Assembly (NCBI GenBank): GCA_903862715.1
Contig: CAIOYY010000015.1
Span: 21,638 to 85,637 of the forward strand
DNA: 64,000 nucleotides
Source of the DNA: an uncultured Alphaproteobacteria bacterium
GTDB lineage: Bacteria > Pseudomonadota > Alphaproteobacteria > Micropepsales > Micropepsaceae
Direction of reading: 5' to 3'
The translations under genes were made by a program, and so were the position numbers. The notes beneath the pieces were generated by a model that was not told the DNA's origin, did no database searches, and saw only the letters and a program-made list of their open reading frames with translations. Of this stretch, positions 1 to 9,802 are shown piece after piece; position 1 is the stretch's first letter, and each line of letters opens with the position of its first letter.

Positions 1-641
1 ATCAGAACAAGATGGCCCTTCCATCGCGTCAACCGCCCGGGCAGAAGCACCACGCGCGCGTCGTCTCCCGCGCCCCAGGATGCGCGCAGGGCATCGATTT
101 CGGTTTGCGAAACATGCGCCGGATCGAAAAGCGAAAGATCGATTCCGCGCGGAATGACCGCGATGCGCTTTGGAAGAAAAGAATAGGAGGTGCGGATATG
201 CGCCGCCGTCCATTCGGAATTGGCGATCACCGCGTCGCCTCTCAGCATCACGGAATTATACCGGCGCTTCCAAGCGTTTTTTGCATTGTAGATTCCATGA
301 TGCGTGGTCACAAAGGGAATGCCTTCGCGCCGCGCGGCGTAAAGCCCGCTCCAGGCGGGCGCGCGCGAACGCGCATGCACGAGGTCGACTTTGTATTTTT
401 CGATGATCTCCTGAAGCCGCGCGATATTCGCATGGATCGTCAACGGATTTTTCGATGCCAAGGGAAGGCGAAGGGAAACCGCACCCGATGCCGTTAGCTC
501 CGGCTCCAGCCATCCCCCTTCCGAGGCGACCAGCGCGGTATAACCATCGGCCACCAATGCGGCGGCGATATCAAGCGTTGTGCGCTCCGCCCCGCCGGTG
601 TCCAGCTTCGGGATGATTTGCAATATTGCGGGTTTGGACAA
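1..641 (-). CDS. glycosyltransferase family 4 (group 1), C-terminal part beyond window edge
   Basis: Minus-strand reading gives ...LSKPAILQIIPKLDTGGAERTTLDIAAALVADGYTALVASEGGWLEPEL..., the typical GT4 N-terminus (IIPxLDTGGAERTTLDI). The start codon is uncertain (TTG near 641 assumed). Confidence 0.8.
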   Translation of the reverse strand, partial: MSKPAILQIIPKLDTGGAERTTLDIAAALVADGYTALVASEGGWLEPELTASGAVSLRLPLASKNPLTIHANIARLQEIIEKYKVDLVHARSRAPAWSGLYAARREGIPFVTTHHGIYNAKNAWKRRYNSVMLRGDAVIANSEWTAAHIRTSYSFLPKRIAVIPRGIDLSLFDPAHVSQTEIDALRASWGAGDDARVVLLPGRLTRWKGHLVL

Positions 642-752
642 ACGGTTTGTTCCAGCAAGGGTAGATGCGGTATCGAGGACCTGATCCGCAACATTGCCTA
701 TTTGGGCCTGCGGTGAAAGCGGCGCCTTAAAGCGCTCACGGGAAGGCGAGGA

Positions 753-1502
753 ATGGAAATGGATGTGAAGCGCCTTGTCCGCGACGATGGCGAAACCATC
801 GCTTATTTAACCCGCGATGGGCGCTCGCCTGGTGTCGTCTGGCTGGGCGGTTTTCATTCCGATATGGCGGGCACTAAAGCCGAGGCGCTCGACGGCTGGG
901 CCGCCGAAAAAGGCCGCGCCTTTCTGCGCTTCGATTATTTCGGCCACGGTCAATCCTCTGGCGCGTTCCGCGACGGCACCATCACACGCTGGCGCGATGA
1001 TGCGCTGGCCGTCATCGATACGCTTTGCGGCGGACCTCAAATTCTGGTCGGCTCCAGTATGGGCGGATGGATTGCACTTCTGGCTGCGCTGGCGCGGCCG
1101 GAAAAGGTGAAAGGCCTTCTTCTCCTCGCGCCCGCGCCGGATTTCACCGAAACACTAATGTGGGACATCATGCCGGTCGATATTCGGAACGAAATTCTGC
1201 ATCGCGGCGAATGGATGCGCCCTTCCGAATATGAAGCGCCATATCCGATCACGCGCGCGTTGATCGAAGATGGACGCAAACATCTTCTGCTCGGCGGAGC
1301 CATTCCCGTTACCTGCCCGGTGCGCATTCTGCAGGGCATGAAGGATCCTGACGTGCCTTGGGAACACGCGGTAAGACTGGCAGAACACCTCGACGGTAAT
1401 CCCGTCCTGACGTTGGTGAAGCAAGGCGACCATCGCCTGTCGACGCCGGACGACATTACGCGTCTGAGAGAAACGCTCGAAGGTCTGCTTTCCGGTTTAT
1501 AG
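753..1502 (+). CDS. alpha/beta hydrolase (ABHD10/BEM46-like)
   Basis: ORF with GFHSDMAGTKA, FDYFGHGQSSG and the nucleophile elbow GSSMGGW; C-terminal GDHRLS. Confidence 0.88.
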   Translation: MEMDVKRLVRDDGETIAYLTRDGRSPGVVWLGGFHSDMAGTKAEALDGWAAEKGRAFLRFDYFGHGQSSGAFRDGTITRWRDDALAVIDTLCGGPQILVGSSMGGWIALLAALARPEKVKGLLLLAPAPDFTETLMWDIMPVDIRNEILHRGEWMRPSEYEAPYPITRALIEDGRKHLLLGGAIPVTCPVRILQGMKDPDVPWEHAVRLAEHLDGNPVLTLVKQGDHRLSTPDDITRLRETLEGLLSGL

Positions 1503-1542
1503 CTCCCTTGCATTCCGCACGGCGTCGGGGTCAATTCGGCCC

Positions 1543-2304
1543 ATGAGAACCCGTCTTTTCGTTCTGTTCGCCGTTACCTTTCCATCCGCGCTGCTCGCCG
1601 CAACGCCGGATGACATTGTCGCTGCCGATAATCGCTATGACCGATGCATCGCCGCGACCGAAGACGATCCCGATCAGGCGTTCGAGAATGCACTCATCTG
1701 GCGCGACCAGGGCGGCGGCGGCCCGGCGGAACATTGCATGGCGATGGCCTTGCTTGCGCTTGGCCACCCGGGCGAAGCCGCCGTCCGTCTCGATACGCTG
1801 GCGAGGCAAACCGAAAGCGGTGCGCCCGAAGAACGTGCCGATCTGATGATGCAGTCCGGTGAAGCCTGGCTGATCGCGCGCCGAGGCGATCTCGCGGAGG
1901 CATCCTTCTCGGCGGCCTTGATGCTGACTCCGCGCGATGCCGAAGTCTGGGCGGCGCGTGCCCGCGCCCGCGCCATGGAAGAAAAATGGGAAGGCTCCGA
2001 ATCCGATCTCGATTCCGCGATCGTGTTCGAAAATGCCACGCCCGAATATTATTTCCTGCGTTCGGCCGCGCGTAAGGCGTTGGGCAAGGACGCCGACGCC
2101 ATCGCCGACATCAATACCGCCTTGCGTCTTGACCCGGCCTATCCCGACGCGCTGGCCGAACGCGGGCTGATGCGCTTCGCGGCTGGCGACGAAAATGGCG
2201 CGCGCGCCGACTGGATTGTGGTTCTCAATACCGCGCCCGACAGCGCGGCCGCAGATGTGGCGCGCCTTGGCATTGAGCGCATGGAAATCCATATCGAGCC
2301 TTAA
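1543..2304 (+). CDS. TPR-repeat periplasmic protein
   Basis: Signal-peptide-like N-terminus and TPR-like repeats (ALGKDADAIADINTALRLDPAYPDALAERGL). Confidence 0.8.
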   Translation: MRTRLFVLFAVTFPSALLAATPDDIVAADNRYDRCIAATEDDPDQAFENALIWRDQGGGGPAEHCMAMALLALGHPGEAAVRLDTLARQTESGAPEERADLMMQSGEAWLIARRGDLAEASFSAALMLTPRDAEVWAARARARAMEEKWEGSESDLDSAIVFENATPEYYFLRSAARKALGKDADAIADINTALRLDPAYPDALAERGLMRFAAGDENGARADWIVVLNTAPDSAAADVARLGIERMEIHIEP

Positions 2305-2325
2305 GACTCAATCGTACCGTACGGC

Positions 2326-3480
2326 TCAGACCGTCCATTCCGCCGTCACGGCAGGGTCGGTTTCCAAAGACCGTTGCGCTTGAGCCTTGCGCATAAAAAC
2401 TTCCGCCGGAACAAGCCGCCCCAACGCCCATACCGCCATCGCGCGCACCAGCGGTGAGTCATCGTTTAGCCGTGCTTCGACGTATGATACTAGCGATGAG
2501 TCCCGCGAATTGCCTAGCGCGATCATCACATTGCGCACAAAACGATCGCGGCCGATGCGCTTCACGGGCGAGCCGCGAAAAAAAGCGCGAAAGCCCGCAT
2601 CGTCCAGCGCGGACAATTCCGCCAGCGTTGTTGTGACGAGTTCCGCGCGCGGCGCGAAGGCCAGCTCCTGCGCGTCCTGTGCGAATTTGTTCCAGGGGCA
2701 CACGGCAAGACAATCGTCGCAGCCGTAGATCCGGTTGCCGATGGCCTCACGGAATTCCGGCGCGATATGGTCCTTATGCTCGATGGTGAGATAGGAAATG
2801 CAGCGCCGCGCATCCAGACGGTAAGGTTCGGGAAAAGCATTGGTCGGGCACACATCAAGGCAGTTGCGGCAGCTACCGCAATGATCGGCTTCAGATGCGT
2901 CGGGCTCCAGTTCCAGTGTCGTGAAGATGGAACCAAGAAACAGCCATGAGCCGAATTCGCGCGAGACGAGATTAGTGTGTTTGCCCTGCCAGCCTATGCC
3001 GGATTCATGCGCCAGCGGTTTTTCCATCACCGGCGCCGTATCGACGAACACTTTCACATCCGCCGCATATTCCTTTGCCATCCATGAGGCGAGCCGCTTC
3101 AGCTTTTTCTTGACGACGTCATGATAATCCTTGCCTTGCGCATAAACCGAAATCGCGCCGCGCGCACGGTTTTCCAATGCGAGCAATGGGTCGCTTTCAG
3201 GGGCATAATTCAGCCCCAGCGTGATGACGCTTTTCGCGTTGCTCCATAATTCTTTCGGATCGGCCCGCCAGGCGCGTTTGGTTTCCATCCAGTCCATGTC
3301 GCCATGGCGGCCGTCGGCCAGAAAGAGATTGAGTTCTTCCGCGGCGCGCGCGGGCAGGCGCGGAAGCGCAAAGCCTACGGAATCGAAACCTTCCGCACGG
3401 GCGCGGGCGCGGATGATGTCTTTGCGCGGAAGTGGCCCCGGATCTGGCCGAAGGGCCGGATCAGAAATCGAGCTCGGCAT
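2326..3480 (-). CDS. queG: epoxyqueuosine reductase QueG
   Basis: Two 4Fe-4S motifs (CGSCRNCLDVCP; CDDCLAVCPWNKFA) and the typical N-terminal region GFALPRLP...MDWM. Confidence 0.93.
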   Translation of the reverse strand: MPSSISDPALRPDPGPLPRKDIIRARARAEGFDSVGFALPRLPARAAEELNLFLADGRHGDMDWMETKRAWRADPKELWSNAKSVITLGLNYAPESDPLLALENRARGAISVYAQGKDYHDVVKKKLKRLASWMAKEYAADVKVFVDTAPVMEKPLAHESGIGWQGKHTNLVSREFGSWLFLGSIFTTLELEPDASEADHCGSCRNCLDVCPTNAFPEPYRLDARRCISYLTIEHKDHIAPEFREAIGNRIYGCDDCLAVCPWNKFAQDAQELAFAPRAELVTTTLAELSALDDAGFRAFFRGSPVKRIGRDRFVRNVMIALGNSRDSSLVSYVEARLNDDSPLVRAMAVWALGRLVPAEVFMRKAQAQRSLETDPAVTAEWTV

Positions 3481-4132
3481 ATTGCAGCGCGGGCGGCTGG
3501 CCGGGCACGCGATCCATCAGAAGCGAGCGGAAGGACGGGCGCGACTTCATGCGCATATACCATTCCGCCATCGCGGGATGATCCGTCCACGGAACTTCTC
3601 CGTAATAATCCAGCGCCGACAGATGCGCCGCCAGCGCGAGATCGGCAAGCGACATGTCGCGCCCGGCGAGAAAGCCGCGTTCTTCTGCCAGGGCGCCGAG
3701 CATCTGCAGGGCTTCCTTCAGCGCGGCGCGCCCCTGCCGGATCGTCTCCATGCTGGGTGGCTGGCGCAGCAGATTTCCGGTCTGCGAGCGTGATGCTTTC
3801 TCGAACAAAATCCGCCGGGTTACTTCCTCGCTGAATTTGCTCATCGCCCAGTCGAGGAGCCGCAAAGCTTCGCTGCGCGGCGCCTGGTCTTCGGGAACCA
3901 GCGGGTAATCCGGGTACAGGCCTTCGAGGCAGTCGACGATCGCCCACACGCCCGTCACCTGCGTGCCGTCGAGTTCTGTGAAGACCGGCAGATGCGATAG
4001 CGGATCGGCCGCGGTCTCGAGGTCATGCGCAAGCTTCTTCTCACCTAAAGCCAGGCGGGCGAGGCGGCAGGCGGGGGACATCAATATATGGGTGAGGCGG
4101 CGCATCCGGGTCAACTTAGAGAAAGCGGCCAC
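3461..4132 (-). CDS. glutathione S-transferase family protein
   Basis: N-terminal thioredoxin-like fold SPACRLARLALGEKKL and C-terminal GST region SLADLALAAHLSALDYYGEVPW. Confidence 0.88.
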   Translation of the reverse strand: MAAFSKLTRMRRLTHILMSPACRLARLALGEKKLAHDLETAADPLSHLPVFTELDGTQVTGVWAIVDCLEGLYPDYPLVPEDQAPRSEALRLLDWAMSKFSEEVTRRILFEKASRSQTGNLLRQPPSMETIRQGRAALKEALQMLGALAEERGFLAGRDMSLADLALAAHLSALDYYGEVPWTDHPAMAEWYMRMKSRPSFRSLLMDRVPGQPPALQYAELDF

Positions 4133-4170
4133 AGAGTCCTAGTGCCGGATGCCGTGGCTAACAGCCTGTT

Positions 4171-4923
4171 TCACGGCGCGTAACTGAGGACGCAGTCGTC
4201 GAGCCGGTCGCGGGTGACGGCGCCCATCATGCCGACGATCTGGTTCGTGCGCCGTGTCACATAGGGACCGGCATCGACGACGCGATAATTCCGCGGATTG
4301 GGCAATATGGCGGCGAGCCGCGCCGCTTCGCCACGGGTCAGCTCGGCGGCGGGTTTTCCGTAGTAATCTTGCGCCGCCGCTTCGACGCCGAAATTGCCGT
4401 CCCCGAGTTCCACAATGTTCAGATAGGTTTCCATGATCCGCCATTTCGGCCACAGGCCTTCGACGAGCACCGTGAAATAGGCCTCGACGCCTTTGCGGAT
4501 CCAGGTGCGGGCGGGCGGCAGGAACAGGTTCTTCGCCGTCTGCTGGCTGATGGTGCTGGCGCCGCGCACGCCCTGGCCGCTGGCATTATATTCGAGGGCC
4601 TCCTGGATCGCCTGCCAGTCGAATCCCGAATGCGAACAGAATTTGCCGTCTTCGGACGCGATGACCGCCTTCACCAAATTCGCCGACATCGCGCTCAAGG
4701 GCACCCAGTCCTGCCGCACCTCTTGCGAAAAACTCATGCCGATAATCAGCGGCGTCGTCGGCGGGGGCACTACGCGATAGAGCAGCACCAGCATGACCGG
4801 CAGAACAAAGACGATGCCGAACAGCACGACCAGCGTCCGCCGGACCCATGGGTAACGTCCGTCGCGGCGATGCCACAAGACCCGCAAAGGCCGCCGCCTT
4901 TTTCTTCCGCTGCTATCGCTCAT
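4171..4923 (-). CDS. mtgA: monofunctional biosynthetic peptidoglycan transglycosylase
   Basis: GT51 motifs: VIASEDGKFCSHSGFDWQAI, GASTISQQTAKNLFL, KWRIMETYLNIVELG. Confidence 0.93.
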   Translation of the reverse strand: MSDSSGRKRRRPLRVLWHRRDGRYPWVRRTLVVLFGIVFVLPVMLVLLYRVVPPPTTPLIIGMSFSQEVRQDWVPLSAMSANLVKAVIASEDGKFCSHSGFDWQAIQEALEYNASGQGVRGASTISQQTAKNLFLPPARTWIRKGVEAYFTVLVEGLWPKWRIMETYLNIVELGDGNFGVEAAAQDYYGKPAAELTRGEAARLAAILPNPRNYRVVDAGPYVTRRTNQIVGMMGAVTRDRLDDCVLSYAP

Positions 4924-4968
4924 GACGAAACGCTGTTGCCCCGAGCGTGAGAATCGCCTCGCGGCAGA

Positions 4969-5565
4969 TTACGGCGTCGGGATCTGATCCGGAATAACCT
5001 CGTAGAAGCCCGCGAGTTCAAGGCGCACCACCACCGGGTTCTCGGACTGGTTCTGCAGATACCAGCCGTGAATGCCCTCGAACGGCGCAATGAAGGTGCC
5101 GTTTTCCGTCGAGCCGGTTTCGCGGCGATAGAACATCACCTCGCCGACGCCGCCCGTGGGCGTTTCGGTATGGCCGTGGAATTCCGAATAGAACCAGTCG
5201 GGATTGTCGATGTCGAGGACGCGCCAGGAATAGACGACCGAATCCCCTTCCTTCATTCTCAGCTTGTATTCGAGGTCGCCATCATTGCCGCCCAGCGGAA
5301 TGTCGACCGTGTCGGTACGGAAAGGCGTGTCGTAGAAATGGACGATATTCACGCCGCCTTCCGGCATTTCGACCTCGGTCCATTCCGTCGCCGCCGCCAA
5401 CTGGTCGAGCCCGACAAGGCGGCCGAAGCCGGTCGGATCATATTTGAATTCCACCGGCAGGACGAAGAGCACCAGCGCCAGCGTCGCCACCGTCAGCGAG
5501 CCGCCGAGCATCCGCCAGATCGTGCGTTTCGAGGGTTGTTCCGTCGGGTTTTTGTCGATGTTCAT
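4969..5565 (-). CDS. membrane-anchored periplasmic protein next to HupE ('transmembrane anchor' type)
   Basis: One N-terminal TM helix followed by VEFKYDPTGFGRLVGLDQL and a beta-rich soluble region; 1-2 bp from a HupE/UreJ ORF on the same strand. Confidence 0.65.
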   Translation of the reverse strand: MNIDKNPTEQPSKRTIWRMLGGSLTVATLALVLFVLPVEFKYDPTGFGRLVGLDQLAAATEWTEVEMPEGGVNIVHFYDTPFRTDTVDIPLGGNDGDLEYKLRMKEGDSVVYSWRVLDIDNPDWFYSEFHGHTETPTGGVGEVMFYRRETGSTENGTFIAPFEGIHGWYLQNQSENPVVVRLELAGFYEVIPDQIPTP

Positions 5566-5566
5566 G

Positions 5567-6361
5567 TCAAACTCCTGGTTGGAGGAAATAGCCGGCGAGC
5601 TGATATTCGGTCAGCAGAAAGCCCGCGACGAGGATGGCGACATTGGCCGCAATGGCATAATGGGCGAAGGATTTCGTGCCGCGCCACCACAGCATGAAGA
5701 CAAGAATAAGCGACAGCGCGATCAATTGGCCGATTTCGACGCCGACATTGAACGACACGATATTGGTGATCAGCCCATCACGCGAGGGCGCCAGCGCCTG
5801 CACCTTGGTGGCAAGGCCAAAGCCATGCGCAAGGCCGAAGCCGAGCACCGCGATTTTGGTGTTGGGCTGAAATCCGAACACCGTGCGAAAGCCCCCGAGA
5901 TTGTCGAACGCCTTATAGACGACCGACAGGCCGATGATCGCATCGACCAGATAGGAATCGACATGGATGCCGCCCAGTACCCCGATAAGCAGCGTAAGGC
6001 TGTGCCCGATGCTGAACAGCGTCACATAAAGCGCGACATGGCTGAGGCGGTAGAGAAAGAAGATCACGCCCAGAATGAAGAGCAGGTGATCATAACCGGT
6101 CACCATGTGTTTCGCGCCAAGATAGAGATAGGGGAAGATATGCACCCCTTGGGCATTGGCGACGAAGTCGGCATCCTTGCCGGCAATCCCATGGGCGAAG
6201 GCCTCAGGGACAAGCCACAGAAACGCGGCCATCGCCGCAAAGGCGGCAACAGCATAGGCGTGGCGGTTGAGGATAGACATCATGGGTGACATTCCCTCCC
6301 TGAAAGCGGCAATCTCGTCAATATAGAGCCAGGTGTCTGCTGATTCCCTGACGTAACGCAA
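5567..6361 (-). CDS. HupE/UreJ family membrane protein
   Basis: Multi-TM protein with GAKHMVTGYDHLLFILGVIFFLYR and GHSLTL. The start may be the internal ATG giving MSPMMSILNRH. Confidence 0.85.
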   Translation of the reverse strand: MRYVRESADTWLYIDEIAAFREGMSPMMSILNRHAYAVAAFAAMAAFLWLVPEAFAHGIAGKDADFVANAQGVHIFPYLYLGAKHMVTGYDHLLFILGVIFFLYRLSHVALYVTLFSIGHSLTLLIGVLGGIHVDSYLVDAIIGLSVVYKAFDNLGGFRTVFGFQPNTKIAVLGFGLAHGFGLATKVQALAPSRDGLITNIVSFNVGVEIGQLIALSLILVFMLWWRGTKSFAHYAIAANVAILVAGFLLTEYQLAGYFLQPGV

Positions 6362-6417
6362 AACGGCAGAGCGTGGCCTTTGACGGGGTTTGTTGCGGGT
6401 GCGAAGCCGGAGGAATG

Positions 6418-7218
6418 ATGGATATCTGGATTGCGGCTTTGCTGGGCATTATCGAGGGTTTGACCGAATTCCTGCCCGTTTCCTCGACCGCGCATCTCCT
6501 GATTGCTGGTGACATTCTGGGTTTTCACCCGCCGGGCGAGGTCTTCACCATCGTCATTCAATTCGGCGCGATCCTGTCGGTGGTCGCCATTTACTGGCGC
6601 AAATTCTGGAATGTGCTGCTCGGCCTCAAGGGTGATCCCGCCGCGCGCCATTTCGCGATCAGCGTGCTGGTCGCGTTCTTCCCCTCGGTCATCGCCGGCG
6701 TCCTTCTTCACGGTTTCATCAAGGATGTGCTGTTCGCCCCCGCTATCGCGCCCTATGTGATTGCCACCACATTGATCATCGGCGGCATCATCATTCTCGT
6801 CTGCGAGCGCATCGCCCCGAAGCCCCGCTATCACGACGCCGATAAATTGCCGCTGCTGAAATGCCTTCAGATCGGTCTCTGCCAGGTCATTGCGATCATC
6901 CCCGGCGTGTCGCGTTCGGGCGCGACGATTCTCGGAGGCGAGTTGCTCGGCGTCGAACGCAAGGCCGCCGCCGAATTCACTTTCTATCTCGCGGTGCCGA
7001 CCATGCTCGGCGCCTCTGTGTTCGATCTCTATCAGAACCGCGACATCATCAGTCTCGATGCCGGGCTCGTCATTGCGGTCGGCTTTGTCGTGTCGTTTCT
7101 GGTGGCATGGGTCGTCGTCAAAACCTTTATCGGTTTTGTCGGGCGTTATGGTTTGAAACCCTTCGGCTGGTACCGCATCGCGGCGGGCCTCGGCATCTTT
7201 GCCGTCATGGCGCTGTGA
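6418..7218 (+). CDS. uppP: undecaprenyl-diphosphate phosphatase
   Basis: BacA/UppP motifs GIIEGLTEFLPVSSTAHL and PGVSRSGATI. Confidence 0.95.
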   Translation: MDIWIAALLGIIEGLTEFLPVSSTAHLLIAGDILGFHPPGEVFTIVIQFGAILSVVAIYWRKFWNVLLGLKGDPAARHFAISVLVAFFPSVIAGVLLHGFIKDVLFAPAIAPYVIATTLIIGGIIILVCERIAPKPRYHDADKLPLLKCLQIGLCQVIAIIPGVSRSGATILGGELLGVERKAAAEFTFYLAVPTMLGASVFDLYQNRDIISLDAGLVIAVGFVVSFLVAWVVVKTFIGFVGRYGLKPFGWYRIAAGLGIFAVMAL

Positions 7219-7224
7219 GGCGCT

Positions 7225-8187
7225 TTACTGCGGCAGCGCTTCGAACTGTCCGCGCTTGCGGAAGCGCCACAGATAGGACGGCACGATCGCTTCCGGCCCG
7301 GTCGGCGTAATCCCCAGATCGCGCAGGCCCGGCGCTCTGCCCGAAGGCAGCGTGTCGGTTTCCAGCATCTTCGCCTGGTCATAGGTCAGCGGCGCACCCG
7401 GCACGAATTGCAGAAAGGCACCCTTGATCCGCGCGATGACGAGCGGCACTGGAATAAGAACGCGTTTGCGGTTGGTCTCGCGCAGCGTGAGCTCCAGCAC
7501 TTGTTTCAGCGTCATCTCTTCCGGCCCGGCCAGTTCATAGATTTTGCCCGCGCTGGTCTCGTCGCCGAGAAGCGTCGCCGCCGCGCGCGCCACATCGCCG
7601 ACAAACACCGGCTGGAAACGCGTCTTGCCGCCGCCGAATAGCGGGAAGAACAAGGGCATCATGCGGATGAGGCCGGCAAAGCGGTTGAAGAAATCGTCTT
7701 CCGCGCCGAACACCAGAGCCGGGCGGACAATCGTCGCGCCCCCAAACGCATCCTGTACGCGGTTCTCGCCCGTCGCCTTGGTGCGGAAATAGCGGGCGGG
7801 AGCTTCCGTGCTCGCGCCCAGCGCCGAGAAATGGATAAGGCGCTTCACACCCGCCGCTGCGGCCAGCCGCGCCACGCGTTCGGAGCCTTCGACATGGATC
7901 GCATCGAAGCGCTGCGCGCCCGATTGCTTGATGAGCGCGACCAGATTGATGACCGCATCCGCGCCGTCCAGCGCCGCCGCGACATCGTCATCGTTCCGGA
8001 CATTTGTCTTCAGAAGCTGAATCTGCCCGACGCGTCCCATGGGCCGCAGGAAATGCGCAACATGGGGGCGGCGCACCGCGATCCTTATACGCCAGCCTTC
8101 ATTGGCGAGGGCGCGGACGATATGCCGGCCCACAAAGCCGGAACCGCCGAAAATCGTGACCAGTCTGCTCTGGGGGATCGCTGTCAT
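7225..8187 (-). CDS. complex I NDUFA9-like NAD(P)-binding SDR protein
   Basis: MTAIPQSRLVTIFGGSGFVGRHIVRALANEGWRIRIAVRRP; extended SDR GxxGxxG motif and NDUFA9-like body. Confidence 0.88.
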   Translation of the reverse strand: MTAIPQSRLVTIFGGSGFVGRHIVRALANEGWRIRIAVRRPHVAHFLRPMGRVGQIQLLKTNVRNDDDVAAALDGADAVINLVALIKQSGAQRFDAIHVEGSERVARLAAAAGVKRLIHFSALGASTEAPARYFRTKATGENRVQDAFGGATIVRPALVFGAEDDFFNRFAGLIRMMPLFFPLFGGGKTRFQPVFVGDVARAAATLLGDETSAGKIYELAGPEEMTLKQVLELTLRETNRKRVLIPVPLVIARIKGAFLQFVPGAPLTYDQAKMLETDTLPSGRAPGLRDLGITPTGPEAIVPSYLWRFRKRGQFEALPQ

Positions 8188-8277
8188 GGGAAGTCTTAAG
8201 GCCCGTGGGGATTCCCTGTCCTCATACCGGATGGACGGGCAGGAGGGTAGCCCGCGCGTGGCCGCGCCCTCCCTTTC

Positions 8278-8409
8278 GTCATGGCCTGGGCCTGACCCGG
8301 CCACCCAACGTATTCCTCTCGTCATGGCCGGGCATCCCAGATTTGATCCGGACCCGGCCATCCAACGTGTTCCTTCTCGTCATGGCCGGGCTTGACCCGG
8401 CCACCCAAC
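8278..8409. repeat. three closely spaced copies of a palindromic intergenic repeat (CGTCATGGCCGGGCTTGACCCGGCCAYCCAAC-like)
   Basis: Copies at about 8278-8310, 8320-8367 and 8378-8409. Each contains GGCCGGG/CCCGGCC arms or a variant; copy 2 has a longer centre. Confidence 0.85.
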
Positions 8410-8501
8410 TTCTTCGTCTGAGCACGAAACAGGACTATCTCGCCCGCGCGTTGACAGACGAAAGCCCCCCCGATAAGCATCGCCGCCTAATGCCTATCTG
8501 T

Positions 8502-8586
8502 GCCCAGATGGCGGAATTGGTAGACGCGCTAGTTTCAGGTATTAGTGCCGCAAGGCGTGGAGGTTCGAGTCCTCTTCTGGGCACCA
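8502..8586 (+). tRNA. tRNA-Leu(CAG)
   Basis: GCCCAGA...TCTGGGC acceptor stem, CTAGTTTCAGGTATTAG anticodon arm, long variable arm, GGTTCGAGTCC T-arm, encoded ACCA 3' end. Confidence 0.96.
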
Positions 8587-8727
8587 TCCGGCCATTGGCC
8601 GAATTCCCGCCATCCCAAATAGTGTTCTCCTAAGCGCGTTACGCCGCGCCGAGCAATGTAAGTGTTGTGGAAGGGCCAGCGTCTGCAGGCACCAATTCCA
8701 GTCGTTGAGAACTTTGAGCGCCATAAA

Positions 8728-9273
8728 ATGCAATACTTCATGAAACGCATTCGCCGTGTGACCACTCTAACCGGCCTTATCGCCTTCTCCACGCTGTCCG
8801 CCACCTCTCCCGTCCACGCCGCCGAAGCGCCGTTCCGCGCCGGGGTCACGCCGCCTTATGGCGATATCCAGCTTTCCCTTGATGCGGTGGCCGCCGGCGG
8901 GAATTTCACGGCGCATATCGAGAAGTCCTCGATCTTCTGGAGCGGGCGCACCGTCGACTTCTGGATATTGGTTACGCTCCAGCCCGATCTGAGTCTTGTC
9001 GAACTTGGCGCCTGGCGTCAGATGCGGATCGATTGCGACGCGCGCACGCGCATGGTCGGCTCGGAATTCCCGCTGGATAAAGCGGGCAATCTTCTTCAGG
9101 AAGATACTTATGCCCATCGCCCAGTGGAGCCGGTCAATCCGAATACGATGGACGAATTTCTTCTCCAGATCCTGTGCGAAGGCCGTTCTTTCGATCTCGA
9201 TCCCGCGGTGACGACCGACATTTTGTCCGCCGCCGCGCAGGGACAGGCGGTGCTGCAGGAACGGTTTCCGTAA
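8728..9273 (+). CDS. secreted hypothetical protein
   Basis: ORF with signal peptide MKRIRRVTTLTGLIAFSTLSATSPVHA; no family recognised. Start ATG (MQYFMKR) chosen inside a longer ORF. Confidence 0.6.
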   Translation: MQYFMKRIRRVTTLTGLIAFSTLSATSPVHAAEAPFRAGVTPPYGDIQLSLDAVAAGGNFTAHIEKSSIFWSGRTVDFWILVTLQPDLSLVELGAWRQMRIDCDARTRMVGSEFPLDKAGNLLQEDTYAHRPVEPVNPNTMDEFLLQILCEGRSFDLDPAVTTDILSAAAQGQAVLQERFP

Positions 9274-9382
9274 TAAATTCACGCCGCCAGACGGAGGAGG
9301 GCGTCATCACGGTCCAGCGACACGGCGGCGACATTTCCTTGCTGGTCTCGTCGCCTTGACGACCGTCGCGTAACCCGCGCCG

Positions 9383-9796
9383 TCAAATGCCTGCAGAGCG
9401 CGCGGTGTGATTTCCGGCCAGGCAGGTGTTCACGCACTGCAGAAGCTGACCGGGATCGAAGGGTTTTTTCAGCGTGGCATCCGCACCCAGCCTATCCACC
9501 ATCCCGAGATAAAGGCCGATCGTGTGGTCTCTGCGGACGTCATTCGCCATTCCGCCGGTCATGACGATGACGGGTAGTGCCGGATGCCGCCCGCGAAAAA
9601 TGCGAACGAACTCCAGTCCTTCCATTTCGGGCATGAATATATCCACGAGGACGAGATCAAAACGCGTCTGTTCGCATGCTTCCAGGCCTTTCCGGCCATC
9701 CCGCGAGGTCGTGGGTTCGTGCCCAAAGCACCGAAGCTGCGCGGCAAGGGAATCCGCCACCATTTCATCATCGTCAATGACAAGAATACGGGCCAT
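9383..9796 (-). CDS. single-domain response regulator (CheY-like)
   Basis: REC motif MARILVIDDDEMVADSL...LVLVDIFMPEMEG...VIVMTGG...KKPFD. Confidence 0.9.
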   Translation of the reverse strand: MARILVIDDDEMVADSLAAQLRCFGHEPTTSRDGRKGLEACEQTRFDLVLVDIFMPEMEGLEFVRIFRGRHPALPVIVMTGGMANDVRRDHTIGLYLGMVDRLGADATLKKPFDPGQLLQCVNTCLAGNHTARSAGI

Positions 9797-9802
9797 GTTT
9801 CT

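Noticed and set aside
8278-8409. Possible mini CRISPR array (three spaced repeats)
   Set aside because: Repeats have different lengths and centres, spacers are about 10 bp, and no cas genes are present. They fit a dispersed palindromic repeat instead.
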